From CAVTND01 sp963735955 (GTDB taxonomy: Bacteria; Pseudomonadota; Gammaproteobacteria; Burkholderiales; Burkholderiaceae_F), in assembly GCA_963735955.1 (NCBI GenBank), contig CAVTND010000003.1, positions 186,001 through 250,000 on the forward strand: a stretch of 64,000 bases of DNA. Reading direction: 5' to 3'. How positions within the stretch are numbered: the first letter of the stretch is position 1; every line of letters begins with the position of its first letter. This document shows positions 50,282 through 59,010 of this stretch, in pieces. The translations under genes and the position numbers were made by a program. The notes below the pieces were generated by a model. It was given only the letters and a program-made list of their open reading frames with translations, had not been told where the DNA came from and did not search any database.

Positions 50282-50304
50282 GTTCACTCCCATAGATAGT
50301 GGTA

Positions 50305-50364
50305 CGGAGTCTAGCCAATGGCGCTGTGCGGCCGGAATGATCATCGGCGGTCCGCTAGACTCCG
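50305..50364. promoter_or_regulatory. symmetric divergent promoter region between the HerA-like gene and yebC
   Basis: Perfect 11-bp inverted repeat, CGGAGTCTAGC (50305-50315) and GCTAGACTCCG (50354-50364), 38 bp apart. Each arm contains TAGACT oriented toward its own gene (yebC ATG at 50402, HerA-like ATG at 50281), which fits a -10 element. No good -35 is visible. A shared regulator site is the alternative reading. Confidence 0.45.
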
Positions 50365-50401
50365 CTCCCTTCCCAGGAACCACGCACCAGAAAGCAGTCT
50401 C

Positions 50402-51127
50402 ATGGCCGGCCATTCCAAGTGGGCCAACATCCAGCATCGCAAGAACCGCCAGGACAACAAGCGCGGTTCGCTATGGACCAAGATCATTCGTGAAGTGTCA
50501 GTCGCCGCGCGCGACGGCGGCCCCGACCCGGCCATGAATCCGCGCCTTCGCCTGGCGCTCGACAAGGCGCGACTTGGCAACGTGCCCAAGGACAAGCTGA
50601 CCAGCGCGATCGCGCGCGGTGCTGGAAAGCTCGAGGGCGTGGCTTACGAGGAAATCCGCTACGAGGGCTATGGCATCGGCGGGGCCGCCGTCATGATCGA
50701 CTGCATGACCGACAACCGTACCCGTACGGTCGCCGAGATCCGCCACGCGCTTGCCAAGAACGGCGGCAACATGGGGGCCGAGGGATCGGTTGCATTCAAC
50801 TTCAAGCACTGCGGCCAGCTCCTGTTCTCACCCGGCACGTCGGAAGAGAAAGTCATGGAAGCGGCACTCGAAGCAGGTGCCGAAGACGTGATCGCCAACG
50901 AAGACAGCTCGGTGGAGGTCATCAGCGCGCCGGCGGATTTCGAAGCGGTGAAGGATGCGCTGGCCAAGGCCGGCCTGAAGCCCGAGCTGGCCGAGATCAC
51001 CATGAAACCCCTGTCCGAAACGCTCCTTGTCGGCGAGGACGCGCAGAAAATGCAGAAACTGCTGGACGCGCTCGACGATCTAGACGATGTACAGCAGGTT
51101 TACACGACAGCGGCACTTGTTTCATGA
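50402..51127 (+). CDS. yebC: YebC/PmpR family protein
   Basis: 241 residues, frame intact. Starts MAGHSKWANIQHRKNRQDNK, the family signature; then GPDPAMNPRLRLALDKARLG, YEGYGIGGAAVMIDCMTDNR, HALAKNGGNMGAEGSVAFNF and a C-terminal LLDALDDLDDVQQVYTTAAL. Known as a DNA-binding regulator and, in recent work, as a factor that helps ribosomes through proline stretches. First gene of the yebC-purD-...-rng housekeeping run. Confidence 0.95.
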   Translation: MAGHSKWANIQHRKNRQDNKRGSLWTKIIREVSVAARDGGPDPAMNPRLRLALDKARLGNVPKDKLTSAIARGAGKLEGVAYEEIRYEGYGIGGAAVMIDCMTDNRTRTVAEIRHALAKNGGNMGAEGSVAFNFKHCGQLLFSPGTSEEKVMEAALEAGAEDVIANEDSSVEVISAPADFEAVKDALAKAGLKPELAEITMKPLSETLLVGEDAQKMQKLLDALDDLDDVQQVYTTAALVS

Positions 51128-51228
51128 CGAGCGTTGCCGCCAGCGGCACCGCTGAAGGCGTCCAGGCGCAGTTGATATTGCCGCACCGGGTGTTTGTCGC
51201 GGGTCATCCCGTGGTGATCGCTGGATGA
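51124..51228 (+). CDS. 34-residue ORF bridging yebC and purD
   Basis: Starts with an ATG overlapping the yebC stop (ATGA at 51124-51127) and ends with a TGA overlapping the purD ATG (51225-51228). The peptide begins MTSVAASGTAEGVQAQLILP and ends AGHPVVIAG. The exact tiling at both ends fits translational coupling, yet the peptide has no recognised domain and may simply keep ribosomes moving from yebC to purD. Confidence 0.4.
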   Translation: MTSVAASGTAEGVQAQLILPHRVFVAGHPVVIAG

Positions 51229-52499
51229 AAGTCCTCGTCATCGGCGGCGGTGGGCGCGAGCATGCGCTGGCCTGGAAACTGGCGCAGTCGCCGCGCGTGC
51301 AGAAAGTCTTCGTTGCGCCCGGCAACGGCGGCACCGCGCGCGAACGTCATCTGCAGAATGTGCCCTACACCAGCAATGAGAGCCTGGCCGCGTTTGCAAA
51401 AGCGGAGGGCATCGCATTCACGGTCGTTGGACCCGAAGCGCCCCTGGCCTCGGGCGTGGTCGATGTGTTTCGCGAAAGTGGTTTGCGCATTTTCGGCCCG
51501 ACAAAGGCTGCGGCACAGCTCGAGAGTTCGAAGGACTTCGCCAAGGCCTTCATGCATCGGCACCGCATCCCGACCGCGGACTACTGCACGTTCACCGATG
51601 CCGCCGCGGCGCGTGCATACGTCGCGCAGCGCGGCGCGCCGATCGTCATCAAGGCCGACGGGCTGGCCGCCGGCAAAGGGGTGGTCGTCGCGATGACGCT
51701 GGCCGAGGCCAACTCGGCAATCGACGCGATGTTGCTCGACAATCGCCTCGGCGCAAGTGGCGCGCGGGTCGTGATCGAGGAATTTCTCGCCGGCGAAGAG
51801 GCAAGTTTCATCGTCTTAAGCGACGGCCGCAACGTGCTGGCTCTGGCCACGAGCCAGGACCACAAGCGTCTTCGGGACGGTGACCAGGGACCGAACACGG
51901 GCGGGATGGGCGCCTATTCGCCGGCGCCAGTCGTCACGCCGACGCTGCACGCGAAAGTGCTGCGCGAGATCATCCTGCCGACGGTCCAGGGCATGGCCGC
52001 CGACGGCATCGAGTACACCGGCTTTCTTTATGCCGGCTTGATGATCGGCGCAGATGGCGCAGCGCGGACGCTCGAGTTCAACTGCCGGCTCGGCGACCCG
52101 GAAACGCAGCCAATCATGGCGCGGCTCAAGTCGGATCTGAGCCTGCTGCTGGAGGCCGCAATTGACGGCCGCCTGGACCAGGTCGAAGCCGAGTGGGACC
52201 GACGCACCGCGCTCGGAGTCGTGATCGCGGCGGCAAACTATCCGTTTGAACCCCGCAAGGGCGACCCGATCACCGCGCTGCCGGCAACTACCGATGACTG
52301 CGTCACCTTTCATGCCGGAACCGAACTCAAGGACGGCCAGCTGCTCACAAGTGGCGGCAGGGTGCTGTGCGTGACGGCGCTCGGCGATACGGTACGGACG
52401 GCGCAGAAGCGCGCCTATGAGGCAGCCAACCAGGTGGCTTTCGCCGGCATGCAGTACCGGCGCGATATCGGTTATCGCGCGATCAGACCGCGGGCCTGA
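51225..52499 (+). CDS. purD: phosphoribosylamine-glycine ligase
   Basis: 424 residues, frame intact. Second step of purine synthesis (GAR synthetase). N-terminal MKVLVIGGGGREHALAWKLA, PGNGGTA, VGPEAPLASGVVD, then the ATP-grasp part IVIKADGLAAGKGVVVAMTL, QDHKRLRDGDQGPNTGGMGA, GFLYAGLMIG and EFNCRLGDPETQPIMARLKS. Motifs complete. Overlaps the small bridging ORF; convergent with the TPR lipoprotein, overlapping its end by 17 bp. hemF, the usual next gene in the cluster, is displaced downstream by two inserted genes. Confidence 0.96.
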   Translation: MKVLVIGGGGREHALAWKLAQSPRVQKVFVAPGNGGTARERHLQNVPYTSNESLAAFAKAEGIAFTVVGPEAPLASGVVDVFRESGLRIFGPTKAAAQLESSKDFAKAFMHRHRIPTADYCTFTDAAAARAYVAQRGAPIVIKADGLAAGKGVVVAMTLAEANSAIDAMLLDNRLGASGARVVIEEFLAGEEASFIVLSDGRNVLALATSQDHKRLRDGDQGPNTGGMGAYSPAPVVTPTLHAKVLREIILPTVQGMAADGIEYTGFLYAGLMIGADGAARTLEFNCRLGDPETQPIMARLKSDLSLLLEAAIDGRLDQVEAEWDRRTALGVVIAAANYPFEPRKGDPITALPATTDDCVTFHAGTELKDGQLLTSGGRVLCVTALGDTVRTAQKRAYEAANQVAFAGMQYRRDIGYRAIRPRA

Positions 52500-54288
52500 G
52501 CCCGCGCAGCGCTTGATGCGCCGATCGATTCACCGATCGTTGCGCCGATCGTTTCTCCGGGCTTGACGCCAGCAGCAGGCCTTGCACGTCGGGATCGGCG
52601 CTCGCAAGCGCCCGCGTCAGTTGCTCGGCCGTGCGCCCGGCCTCCTCGATCTTGCCCTGCGCGACCAAGGACTGTTGCAACAAGGCGAGCGCCCATGGAT
52701 TGCCGGGGTTGCGCTTCAGATACCTGAGCATTTCAGTTTCGGAGTCGAGCGGCCGACCCGCTGCCAGCAAGACCTGCGCGAGCAACAGCCTGGGACCGAC
52801 CGCCAGGAGCGGCGGCTCGCCGCCGAGTTCATCGTCCTGACCCACGGCACGCGTGAGTGATGCGATTGCGGTCTCATGCCGGCCCTCAACACTGGCGATT
52901 ACGCCGTTGAGCACTTCGCCTGCCACGTTCAGGATCTCGGCCGGAATCGGCTGATCGTACATGCGCGCGCGCTGCAGAGTGGACAGCGCGGCCATTTGCT
53001 GCAAGGACTCGGCTTCGGCCCTGGCCTGCGCGACGCGCCCGGTGCGCGCGTAGGCGACACCACGCGCGTAATGCCACATGCCCTCCGTCAGGCCCAGGCC
53101 CTCGGTGGGGCGGGGCAGCGCCAGGATCTCGTCCCAGCGCTGCAGTCGAACCAGGCTGAGAACTGTCAGCGAGCGCACGTATTCGCGGCCGTCGTTTGCC
53201 GAATGGCCGAATCGCGACACCATGGTGCGAGCCGTCGCTAGCGACAGATCTCCCTGCCCCGCCGACAGGCTCGCATACCAGAGGAAATGCAAGTGGTGAC
53301 GATCCCAGGTCTCGGTCTTGCTGTAGCCCTGCGCGCGAATCTGTTCGTCGAAACTCTTCTGGACCTTGATTGCCGACTGGTTGGCCATTGCCGCATCGGC
53401 GAACCGTCCGACGTGGACATACGTGTGGCTCGGCATGTGGACCAGGTGCGGCGCGTTCGGTGCGAGCGTCCCCAGAACGTCTGCGCCTGGAGTAGCAACC
53501 TCGGGCGTTGCGGATTGCTCCGAAGCATGAATCAGGAAGTGCGCTGCGCCGGTGTGTTGCGGATGTTTCGCCCGTGCCGCGCTCAAGTGCCTGACGACCT
53601 CGGCCATGCTGCCATTGGGCGCGCCGGTCTTCGCATCCCACCAGTCCCAGGGGCTGGTCGTCATGACCGCATCGGCATACAGCGTCACCACGTCGGGATC
53701 ATCGGGAAATTGTGCCAGCACCTCGGTCATCGCTACGGCATACGCGAGTTCCTGCGGATGCACCTCGCGTTCGGCGCGCCGGGTCGTGCACATCGATGCC
53801 GCGCCCGCCTCACTCGCATTCTGCTTCGGCACATCGGCCACTCCATAGCGGACCGACAGCGCCTCGATCAACGCACGTTCCTTGGGTGACACTGCTGCGG
53901 AAGCCGCCTGCGCACGTGCCAGATACCGGCGGATCTCCCGCTCGTTGCCGCGCTCGGGTTGGTTGATGTTGGGACCGAGTGAATACGCCACTCCCCAGGC
54001 GCAGATCGCGCACGAGGCATCGCGCGCGGAAGCCGCTTTGAACGAGCGCGCGGCCTCGTCATGCTCGAACGCATAGGCAAGCTGCAGGCCCTGCTGGGCG
54101 AGGCGCTGCGACTCCGGATCCTTCGCGGTCACTACGAGGGTCGAGGTTCCGATGCCTTCGATGGTCGGCGCCTTGGAGCCGGCCTGTTCGTCTTCCAGCG
54201 ATGAGCATGAGGCCGCCAGCATGCTGACCACGATTGCAGCCGCGCGGCACCGCGTGCATCCATGGTTGCGCAAGGGCCTGCTCATCAT
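52483..54288 (-). CDS. TPR-repeat lipoprotein
   Basis: 601 residues. Lipoprotein signal with lipobox LAASC (VSMLAASCSSLE). The mature protein is helical throughout with TPR-like units, for example RLAQQGLQLAYAFEHDEAAR, SFKAASARDASCAICAWGVA and later LLAQVLLAAGRPLDSETEML. A HPQHTGAAHFLIHASEQS stretch and HMPSHTYVHVGRFADAAMAN carry many histidines and are conserved in a group of large TPR proteins I recognise only generally. The C-terminal tail is encoded by a 12-bp repeat. The gene lies against the cluster direction between purD and the S9 peptidase. Function unknown. Confidence 0.78.
   Translation of the reverse strand: MMSRPLRNHGCTRCRAAAIVVSMLAASCSSLEDEQAGSKAPTIEGIGTSTLVVTAKDPESQRLAQQGLQLAYAFEHDEAARSFKAASARDASCAICAWGVAYSLGPNINQPERGNEREIRRYLARAQAASAAVSPKERALIEALSVRYGVADVPKQNASEAGAASMCTTRRAEREVHPQELAYAVAMTEVLAQFPDDPDVVTLYADAVMTTSPWDWWDAKTGAPNGSMAEVVRHLSAARAKHPQHTGAAHFLIHASEQSATPEVATPGADVLGTLAPNAPHLVHMPSHTYVHVGRFADAAMANQSAIKVQKSFDEQIRAQGYSKTETWDRHHLHFLWYASLSAGQGDLSLATARTMVSRFGHSANDGREYVRSLTVLSLVRLQRWDEILALPRPTEGLGLTEGMWHYARGVAYARTGRVAQARAEAESLQQMAALSTLQRARMYDQPIPAEILNVAGEVLNGVIASVEGRHETAIASLTRAVGQDDELGGEPPLLAVGPRLLLAQVLLAAGRPLDSETEMLRYLKRNPGNPWALALLQQSLVAQGKIEEAGRTAEQLTRALASADPDVQGLLLASSPEKRSAQRSVNRSAHQALRGLRPAV
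52518..52553. repeat. three 12-bp direct repeats
   Basis: Units GCGCCGATCGAT, TCACCGATCGTT and GCGCCGATCGTT, each centred on CGATCG, lie at 52518-52553 and encode the C-terminal tail of the TPR lipoprotein. In the frame shifted by one base they encode a regular IGATIGESIGAS-like pattern, so a late extra base in this gene is possible. Confidence 0.55.
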
Positions 54289-54357
54289 TGCCCGATTCCG
54301 GTTTTTGCAGCTCTTGGAGCAGAATGCGGCCCTTTGCAACCCGGGTCAAGCGCCACC

Positions 54358-56353
54358 ATGAGCACGCCCCCGTATACCGTCGAACAACACATCGCGCTCA
54401 GGCGCGTGACCTCGATCGCGCCCGCGCCCGATGGCCGCTGGCTGGCGGTCGTGGTGCAACGGCTCGACCTTGAAGGCGCCAAGTACGTTTCGGACTTGTG
54501 GCGCGTACCCACCGACGGCACGCCGGCCGTGCAACTGACCCGAGGCGATTCGAAGGATGTCGCACCCTGCTTTCGCCACGATGGCGCGCTCGGCTTCCTG
54601 TCGAACCGGCAGCCGAACGAAGTCAAGGCAGACGAAGAGGCCGACAAGCGCATGCAGGTATGGATCCTGCCGGCGACAGGCGGCGAACCACAGCAATTGA
54701 CCGACGAGCCGCTCGGCGTCGAGGGCTTTCGCTTCGCGAAGCAGGCAGACCGGTTGGTGCTGTTTGCGCCCGTTCTCGCCGGGGTCGAGTTCTCCAAGCA
54801 ACGCGAGACCGCGACCGAGCGCAGCAAGAAAGGACCGAGCGCGCGCCACTTCCGTGAACAGCCGGTGCGCCACTGGGACCATTGGCTGCACGAGAACGAC
54901 AACATGGCGTGCACCCATGCGATCGCCTATACAGCGACCGGCAAGGATCGGATCGACCTGACTCCGGACGCCCGGCGCGAGCTGTCGATCGAACCTGCAC
55001 TCGATGTGTCAAATGACGGCGCACTGGCTGGCAGTCACCTGGGAGACACCAGGTGCGGACCGCGAAGCTGACAGCTCGATTGCGCTGATCGACATCGCTA
55101 CGCGGACGACCACGCTGCTGGGCGCGGCGACCAATACCAACAACAGCTCGCCGCACTTCTCGCCGGATGGCAAGACTCTTGCCGTGGTCCGCAGCACTCG
55201 TTCGCCGAAAGTGGTGCTGCGCCCGCTGCTGACGCTGATCGACCTGGCCAGCGGCAGCATGCGCGAGCTCGCGGCCGATTGGGACCGCTGGCCCAATCTG
55301 GATGGCTGGTCCGGCGATGGCAAACAACTGATCGTCACTGCCGACGATGAAGGCCATGCGCCGGTGTTCCTGATCGACGCTGCGAGCGGCATCGTGCAGC
55401 GGGTGACCGCGAAGTCGAGCGGCGGTACCCACAGCGATCTCGCCACGCTGGCGGACGGCCGCATCGTCGGGATCCGCTCGACTCTGCTGGAAGCGCCGGA
55501 AACCTTCGTGGTCGATGCGAAAGCCGGCGCCACGCCGCGCCTGCTTTCACGGCTGTCGGGCCAGGCGGAAGCAGATTACGCCGAGGTCGAGAGCCTGCGC
55601 GTGGCTTCTACCGATGGTGCGCAGATCCAGTATTTCCTCGTGCGACCGAAGGGCGCCCAGGGCAAATTGCCGACGCTGCTGTGGATCCATGGCGGCCCGA
55701 TCGGCATGGACCAGGATGGCTTTCACTGGCGCTGGAATCCCCTGCTGGCGGTGGCGGCCGGCTACGCGGTCGCGCTACCCAATCCGCGCGGCTCTACCGG
55801 CTTTGGCCAGGCCTTCATCCAGGGCATCTGGGGCAATGTCTGGGGCGACCAGTGCTACAAGGACCTGATGGCGGTCACCGACGCGCTCGAGCGGCGAAGC
55901 GATGTTGACGCGACACGCATCATGGCGATGGGCGGCAGCTTCGGCGGCTACATGACCAACTGGATCGGCACCCAGACCCAGCGTTTCAAGTGCCTGATCA
56001 CGCACGCCTGCGTATTCACGATGGCGCAGTTCACCGGAACTACCGATCATCCGGCCTGGTGGTATCTCGAGATGGGAGGGGAAGATCCCTATGCCGATCC
56101 GGCGAGCTTCGACCGCTACGCTGCCGTGCGTCACATCAAGCGGTGGAAAACACCGGCGCTGATTATTCACGGCGAGCTTGACTATCGCTGTCCGATCGGC
56201 GAAGCGCTCAATCTGTTCGAAGCGCTGCAGTATCACGGCGTGCCGTCCGAAATGATGATTTTCCCCGACGAGAACCACTGGATCCTGAAACCGCGCAATA
56301 TCGTGGCCTGGTACGACACCGTGCTCGGATTCATCAAGCGGCATATGGGTTGA
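54358..56353 (+). CDS. prolyl oligopeptidase family (S9) peptidase (one frameshift)
   Basis: About 664 residues. N-terminal beta-propeller-type region (VTSIAPAPDGRWLAVVVQRL, SPHFSPDGKTLAVVRSTRSP), C-terminal hydrolase domain: LLWIHGGPIGMDQDGFHWRW, PNPRGSTGFGQAFIQGIWGN, the catalytic Ser in MAMGGSFGGYMTNWIG, Asp in IIHGELDYRCPIGEA and His in FPDENHWI. One extra G near 55026 (GCACTGGCTGGCAG) splits it; without it the sequence reads NDGALLAVTWETPG. Exact target peptides unknown. Lies between the TPR gene and hemF. Confidence 0.9.
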
Positions 56354-56356
56354 CAC

Positions 56357-57397
56357 ATGACGGAGTTCGTCGACAGCCAGTCCGTCCGCGAATACCTGCT
56401 GGGATTGCAGCAACGGATCGTCGCTGCGATGGAAGGGCTCGACCGGCCGTTTCTCAGTGACATGTGGGAAAAGCCGGACGACGCGCCACTGACCGGCGGC
56501 GGATTGACGCGCATCGTCGAAGGGGGCGACCTGCTCGAACGGGGCGGAGTCGGCTTTTCGCACGTGCTCGGGCGTGCGCTGCCGCCTTCGGCCACCGCGC
56601 AGCGGCCCGAGCTGGCCGGTCGCGGCTTCGAAGCCCTCGGCGTGTCACTGGTGTTTCACCCGCGCAATCCCTACGTGCCGACGGTGCACATGAACGTTCG
56701 TTTCTTCGTCGCGCGAGCGCTTGCTAGGAGCCCCTCTCCCCTGGGAGAGGGGACCGCGCGCGCTGCGCACGGCCCCCATGGGGATCTTGATGCCCCCCAC
56801 CCCGGCCCTCCCCCGCGCGCGGGGGAGGGTGCGCACCGAACCGGCACTCGCGATGTGTGGTGGTTCGGCGGCGGCATGGACCTGACGCCGTACTACGGCT
56901 TTGTGGAGGACGCGCGCCACTTTCACGCGACCTGCAGGAGTGCCCTGGCACCTTTTGGGGCCGGACTGCATCCGCGCTTCAAGCGCTGGTGCGACGAGTA
57001 TTTCTTTCTCAAGCATCGTGGCGAACCGCGCGGCATCGGCGGAATTTTCTTCGATGATTTCAATGAGCTCGGCTTCGATCGCAGCTTTGCCATGCTGCGG
57101 GCCGTCGGCGATTCATTTCTCGACGCCTATCTTCCGATCGTCGAGCGCCGACACGCCATGCCCTACGGCGAACGCGAGCGAGAGTTTCAGGCCTATCGCC
57201 GCGGCCGCTATGTCGAATTCAATCTGGTGTACGACCGCGGCACCCTGTTCGGCCTGCAATCGGGCGGCCGGACCGAATCGATCCTGATGTCCATGCCGCC
57301 GACAGTGAACTGGAAGTACGACTGGCAGCCTGCGCCGGGGTCGCCGGAAGCGCGTCTGTATACGGATTTTCTGCGGCCACGCGACTGGACCTCATAG
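56357..57397 (+). CDS. hemF: oxygen-dependent coproporphyrinogen III oxidase with an in-frame repeat insert
   Basis: 346 residues against about 300 in the family. Decarboxylates coproporphyrinogen III in heme synthesis. Motifs: GGGLTRIVEGGDLLERGGVG, HPRNPYVPTVHMNVRFFVA, DVWWFGGGMDLTPYYGF, RGIGGIFFDDFNE and YVEFNLVYDRGTLFGLQSGG. Between RFFVA and DVWWFGGG, where about 7 residues are usual, lies an extra stretch of about 40 residues (residues 121-165) encoded by a palindromic GC-rich repeat. The frame is preserved and all recognised active-site segments remain, so the enzyme may still work with an added surface loop. Confidence 0.93.
   Translation: MTEFVDSQSVREYLLGLQQRIVAAMEGLDRPFLSDMWEKPDDAPLTGGGLTRIVEGGDLLERGGVGFSHVLGRALPPSATAQRPELAGRGFEALGVSLVFHPRNPYVPTVHMNVRFFVARALARSPSPLGEGTARAAHGPHGDLDAPHPGPPPRAGEGAHRTGTRDVWWFGGGMDLTPYYGFVEDARHFHATCRSALAPFGAGLHPRFKRWCDEYFFLKHRGEPRGIGGIFFDDFNELGFDRSFAMLRAVGDSFLDAYLPIVERRHAMPYGEREREFQAYRRGRYVEFNLVYDRGTLFGLQSGGRTESILMSMPPTVNWKYDWQPAPGSPEARLYTDFLRPRDWTS
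56726..56845. repeat. palindromic GC-rich repeat element inserted within hemF
   Basis: Holds two strong inverted repeats: CCCCTCTCCC/GGGAGAGGGG (56731-56740 with 56743-56752, 2-nt gap) and CCCTCCCCC/GGGGGAGGG (56806-56814 with 56821-56829 around GCGCGC), plus the palindrome CCCCATGGGG (56774-56783). This layout matches the common dispersed proteobacterial element often mistranslated as ...SPLPRGEG...PHPGPPPQAGEG. Such elements normally sit between genes. The insert keeps the hemF frame open. Exact borders are approximate. Confidence 0.8.
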
Positions 57398-57399
57398 TC

Positions 57400-58062
57400 A
57401 TGAATGCCATCGGCATTCTTGGTGGCAGCTTCGATCCGGTCCATCGCGGGCATATGCAGCTGGCGCGCGATGCACTGGGCCGGCTCCCGATCGGCGAGCT
57501 GCGCCTGATTCCGGCCGCGCAGTCATGGCAGAAGCCCGCACCGACCGCTGCATCGCACCGGGCCGAGATGGTGCGGCTGGCCATCGCAGACGAAGTGCCC
57601 GACATTCGCCGCCGCCTCGTGCTCGACATGCGTGAGATCGAACGCGGCGGTGCCACCTATACCGTCGATACGCTGCGCGAGCTACACCAGCTTCTGCCCG
57701 CGACGTCGCTCGTCATGGTCATGGGCGGTGACCAGTTCGAGCGCATCGACACCTGGCGCGAGTGGCACTCACTGCTGACACTGGCTCACGTTGCGGTCGC
57801 TCGACGCGGATCGGCGCCACTATCGCCCAGGCCGGCTCTCGCCTCCTGGCATGCGGCGCATCGCGTCATTGCGGCAGCGGAACTTGCAGCCAGTCCGGCG
57901 GGACGTACCGTGGAATTCGAGATGAGTCCGATGGACGTTTCATCGACAGAGGTTCGGAGTCAACTGGCTAATCCGAACGTCGATCCGGATCGGCTCGCTA
58001 CCATGATCCCGTCGGCCGTGCTCGACTATATTCGGACCCATCGCCTTTACCTGACTGAATGA
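57400..58062 (+). CDS. nadD: nicotinate-nucleotide adenylyltransferase
   Basis: 220 residues, frame intact. NAD synthesis: joins AMP to nicotinate mononucleotide. Nucleotidyltransferase motif GILGGSFDPVHRGHMQLARD, then PAAQSWQKP, SHRAEMVRLAI, VMVMGGDQFERIDTWREW and the C-terminal MDVSSTEVRSQLAN with PSAVLDYIRTHRLY. Directly follows hemF (ATG 3 bp past its stop); the stop overlaps the rsfS ATG. Confidence 0.95.
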   Translation: MNAIGILGGSFDPVHRGHMQLARDALGRLPIGELRLIPAAQSWQKPAPTAASHRAEMVRLAIADEVPDIRRRLVLDMREIERGGATYTVDTLRELHQLLPATSLVMVMGGDQFERIDTWREWHSLLTLAHVAVARRGSAPLSPRPALASWHAAHRVIAAAELAASPAGRTVEFEMSPMDVSSTEVRSQLANPNVDPDRLATMIPSAVLDYIRTHRLYLTE

Positions 58063-58493
58063 TGGATATCCGCAAGCTGCAGCGCACGATCGTCGACGCC
58101 CTCGAGGACATCAAGGCCCAGGATATCCAGGTTTTCAACACGTCCAAGCTGTCGGACCTGTTTGATCGCGTGATCATCGCCTCGGGCAACTCGAACCGCC
58201 AGACCCGGGCGCTGGCCTCATCGGTATCGGAGAAGGTCAAGGCGGCCGGCGGATCCATCGTAAGTGTCGAGGGGGCTGATGCGGGCGACTGGGTGCTGGT
58301 CGACTGCGGCGACGCGGTGGTGCATGTCATGCAGCCAGCCGTGCGGGCCTACTACAAGCTCGAAGAAATCTGGGGCCTGAAGCCAGTCCAGCTCAAGTCG
58401 GTACACCTCAAGTCCGCGACAGGAAAGTCGATAGCAAAGGTAGAAGCAAGGGTCAGCAAGCAGCCGCGCGCAAAGCCGGCGCGACACGCTTGA
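58059..58493 (+). CDS. rsfS: ribosomal silencing factor RsfS
   Basis: 144 residues, frame intact. RsfS/Iojap family: binds L14 and blocks subunit joining in starvation. Segments DIRKLQRTIVDALEDIKAQD, RVIIASGNSNRQTRALASSV, EGADAGDWVLVDCGDAVVHV and MQPAVRAYYKLEEIWG. The tail (KSIAKVEARVSKQPRAKPAR) is basic and longer than usual. Starts within the nadD stop; MM at the start leaves a choice of two adjacent ATGs. Confidence 0.93.
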   Translation: MMDIRKLQRTIVDALEDIKAQDIQVFNTSKLSDLFDRVIIASGNSNRQTRALASSVSEKVKAAGGSIVSVEGADAGDWVLVDCGDAVVHVMQPAVRAYYKLEEIWGLKPVQLKSVHLKSATGKSIAKVEARVSKQPRAKPARHA

Positions 58494-58536
58494 CGCTCGC
58501 GGGTTGGACCTTCAAGGCGATCGCTCTGTGTGCGCG

Positions 58537-59010
58537 ATGAAAATCACGATCCTCGCCGTCGGTCAGCGTCAGCCGGCCTGGGTTGATGCGGTCGTCAGCG
58601 ATTTCCTGGGCCGACTGCCGGCGGATTTCAAGGTGGAATTAAAAGAGATCAAGGCGGAGAGTCGTAGCGGCGGAACTGATGAGGCGAGCCGTGCGATGGC
58701 GGCCGAGGCGCTGCGTCTGCGTGCGGTACTGCCGGCCGGCGCCACAGTCGTGGCCCTCGACGAAAGCGGGCAGGACTGGTCAACCGCCCGATTTGCGCAG
58801 GCATTGCAACGCTGGCGCGACGATGCGATCGCGATCACGTTTCTGATTGGCGGGGCCGACGGACTGGAGCCCTCCCTCAAGCAAAGCGCAAACCTGCTGC
58901 TGCGGCTGTCCAGCATGACACTGCCGCATGCCCTCGCGCGCGTCGTGCTGGCCGAACAGATCTACCGAGCGTGGTCGATCCTGGCCCGGCATCCCTATCA
59001 CCGCGCCTGA
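58537..59010 (+). CDS. rlmH: 23S rRNA (pseudouridine1915-N3)-methyltransferase RlmH
   Basis: 157 residues, frame intact. SPOUT methyltransferase that modifies helix 69 of 23S rRNA. MKITILAVGQRQPAWVDAVV start, VVALDESGQDWSTARFAQAL, the SAM-binding knot FLIGGADGLEPSLKQSA, LSSMTLPHALARVVLAEQIY and the family-ending RHPYHRA. Start at 58537 gives the normal length; a longer frame from 58504 is not supported. The stop overlaps the maf ATG. Confidence 0.95.
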   Translation: MKITILAVGQRQPAWVDAVVSDFLGRLPADFKVELKEIKAESRSGGTDEASRAMAAEALRLRAVLPAGATVVALDESGQDWSTARFAQALQRWRDDAIAITFLIGGADGLEPSLKQSANLLLRLSSMTLPHALARVVLAEQIYRAWSILARHPYHRA

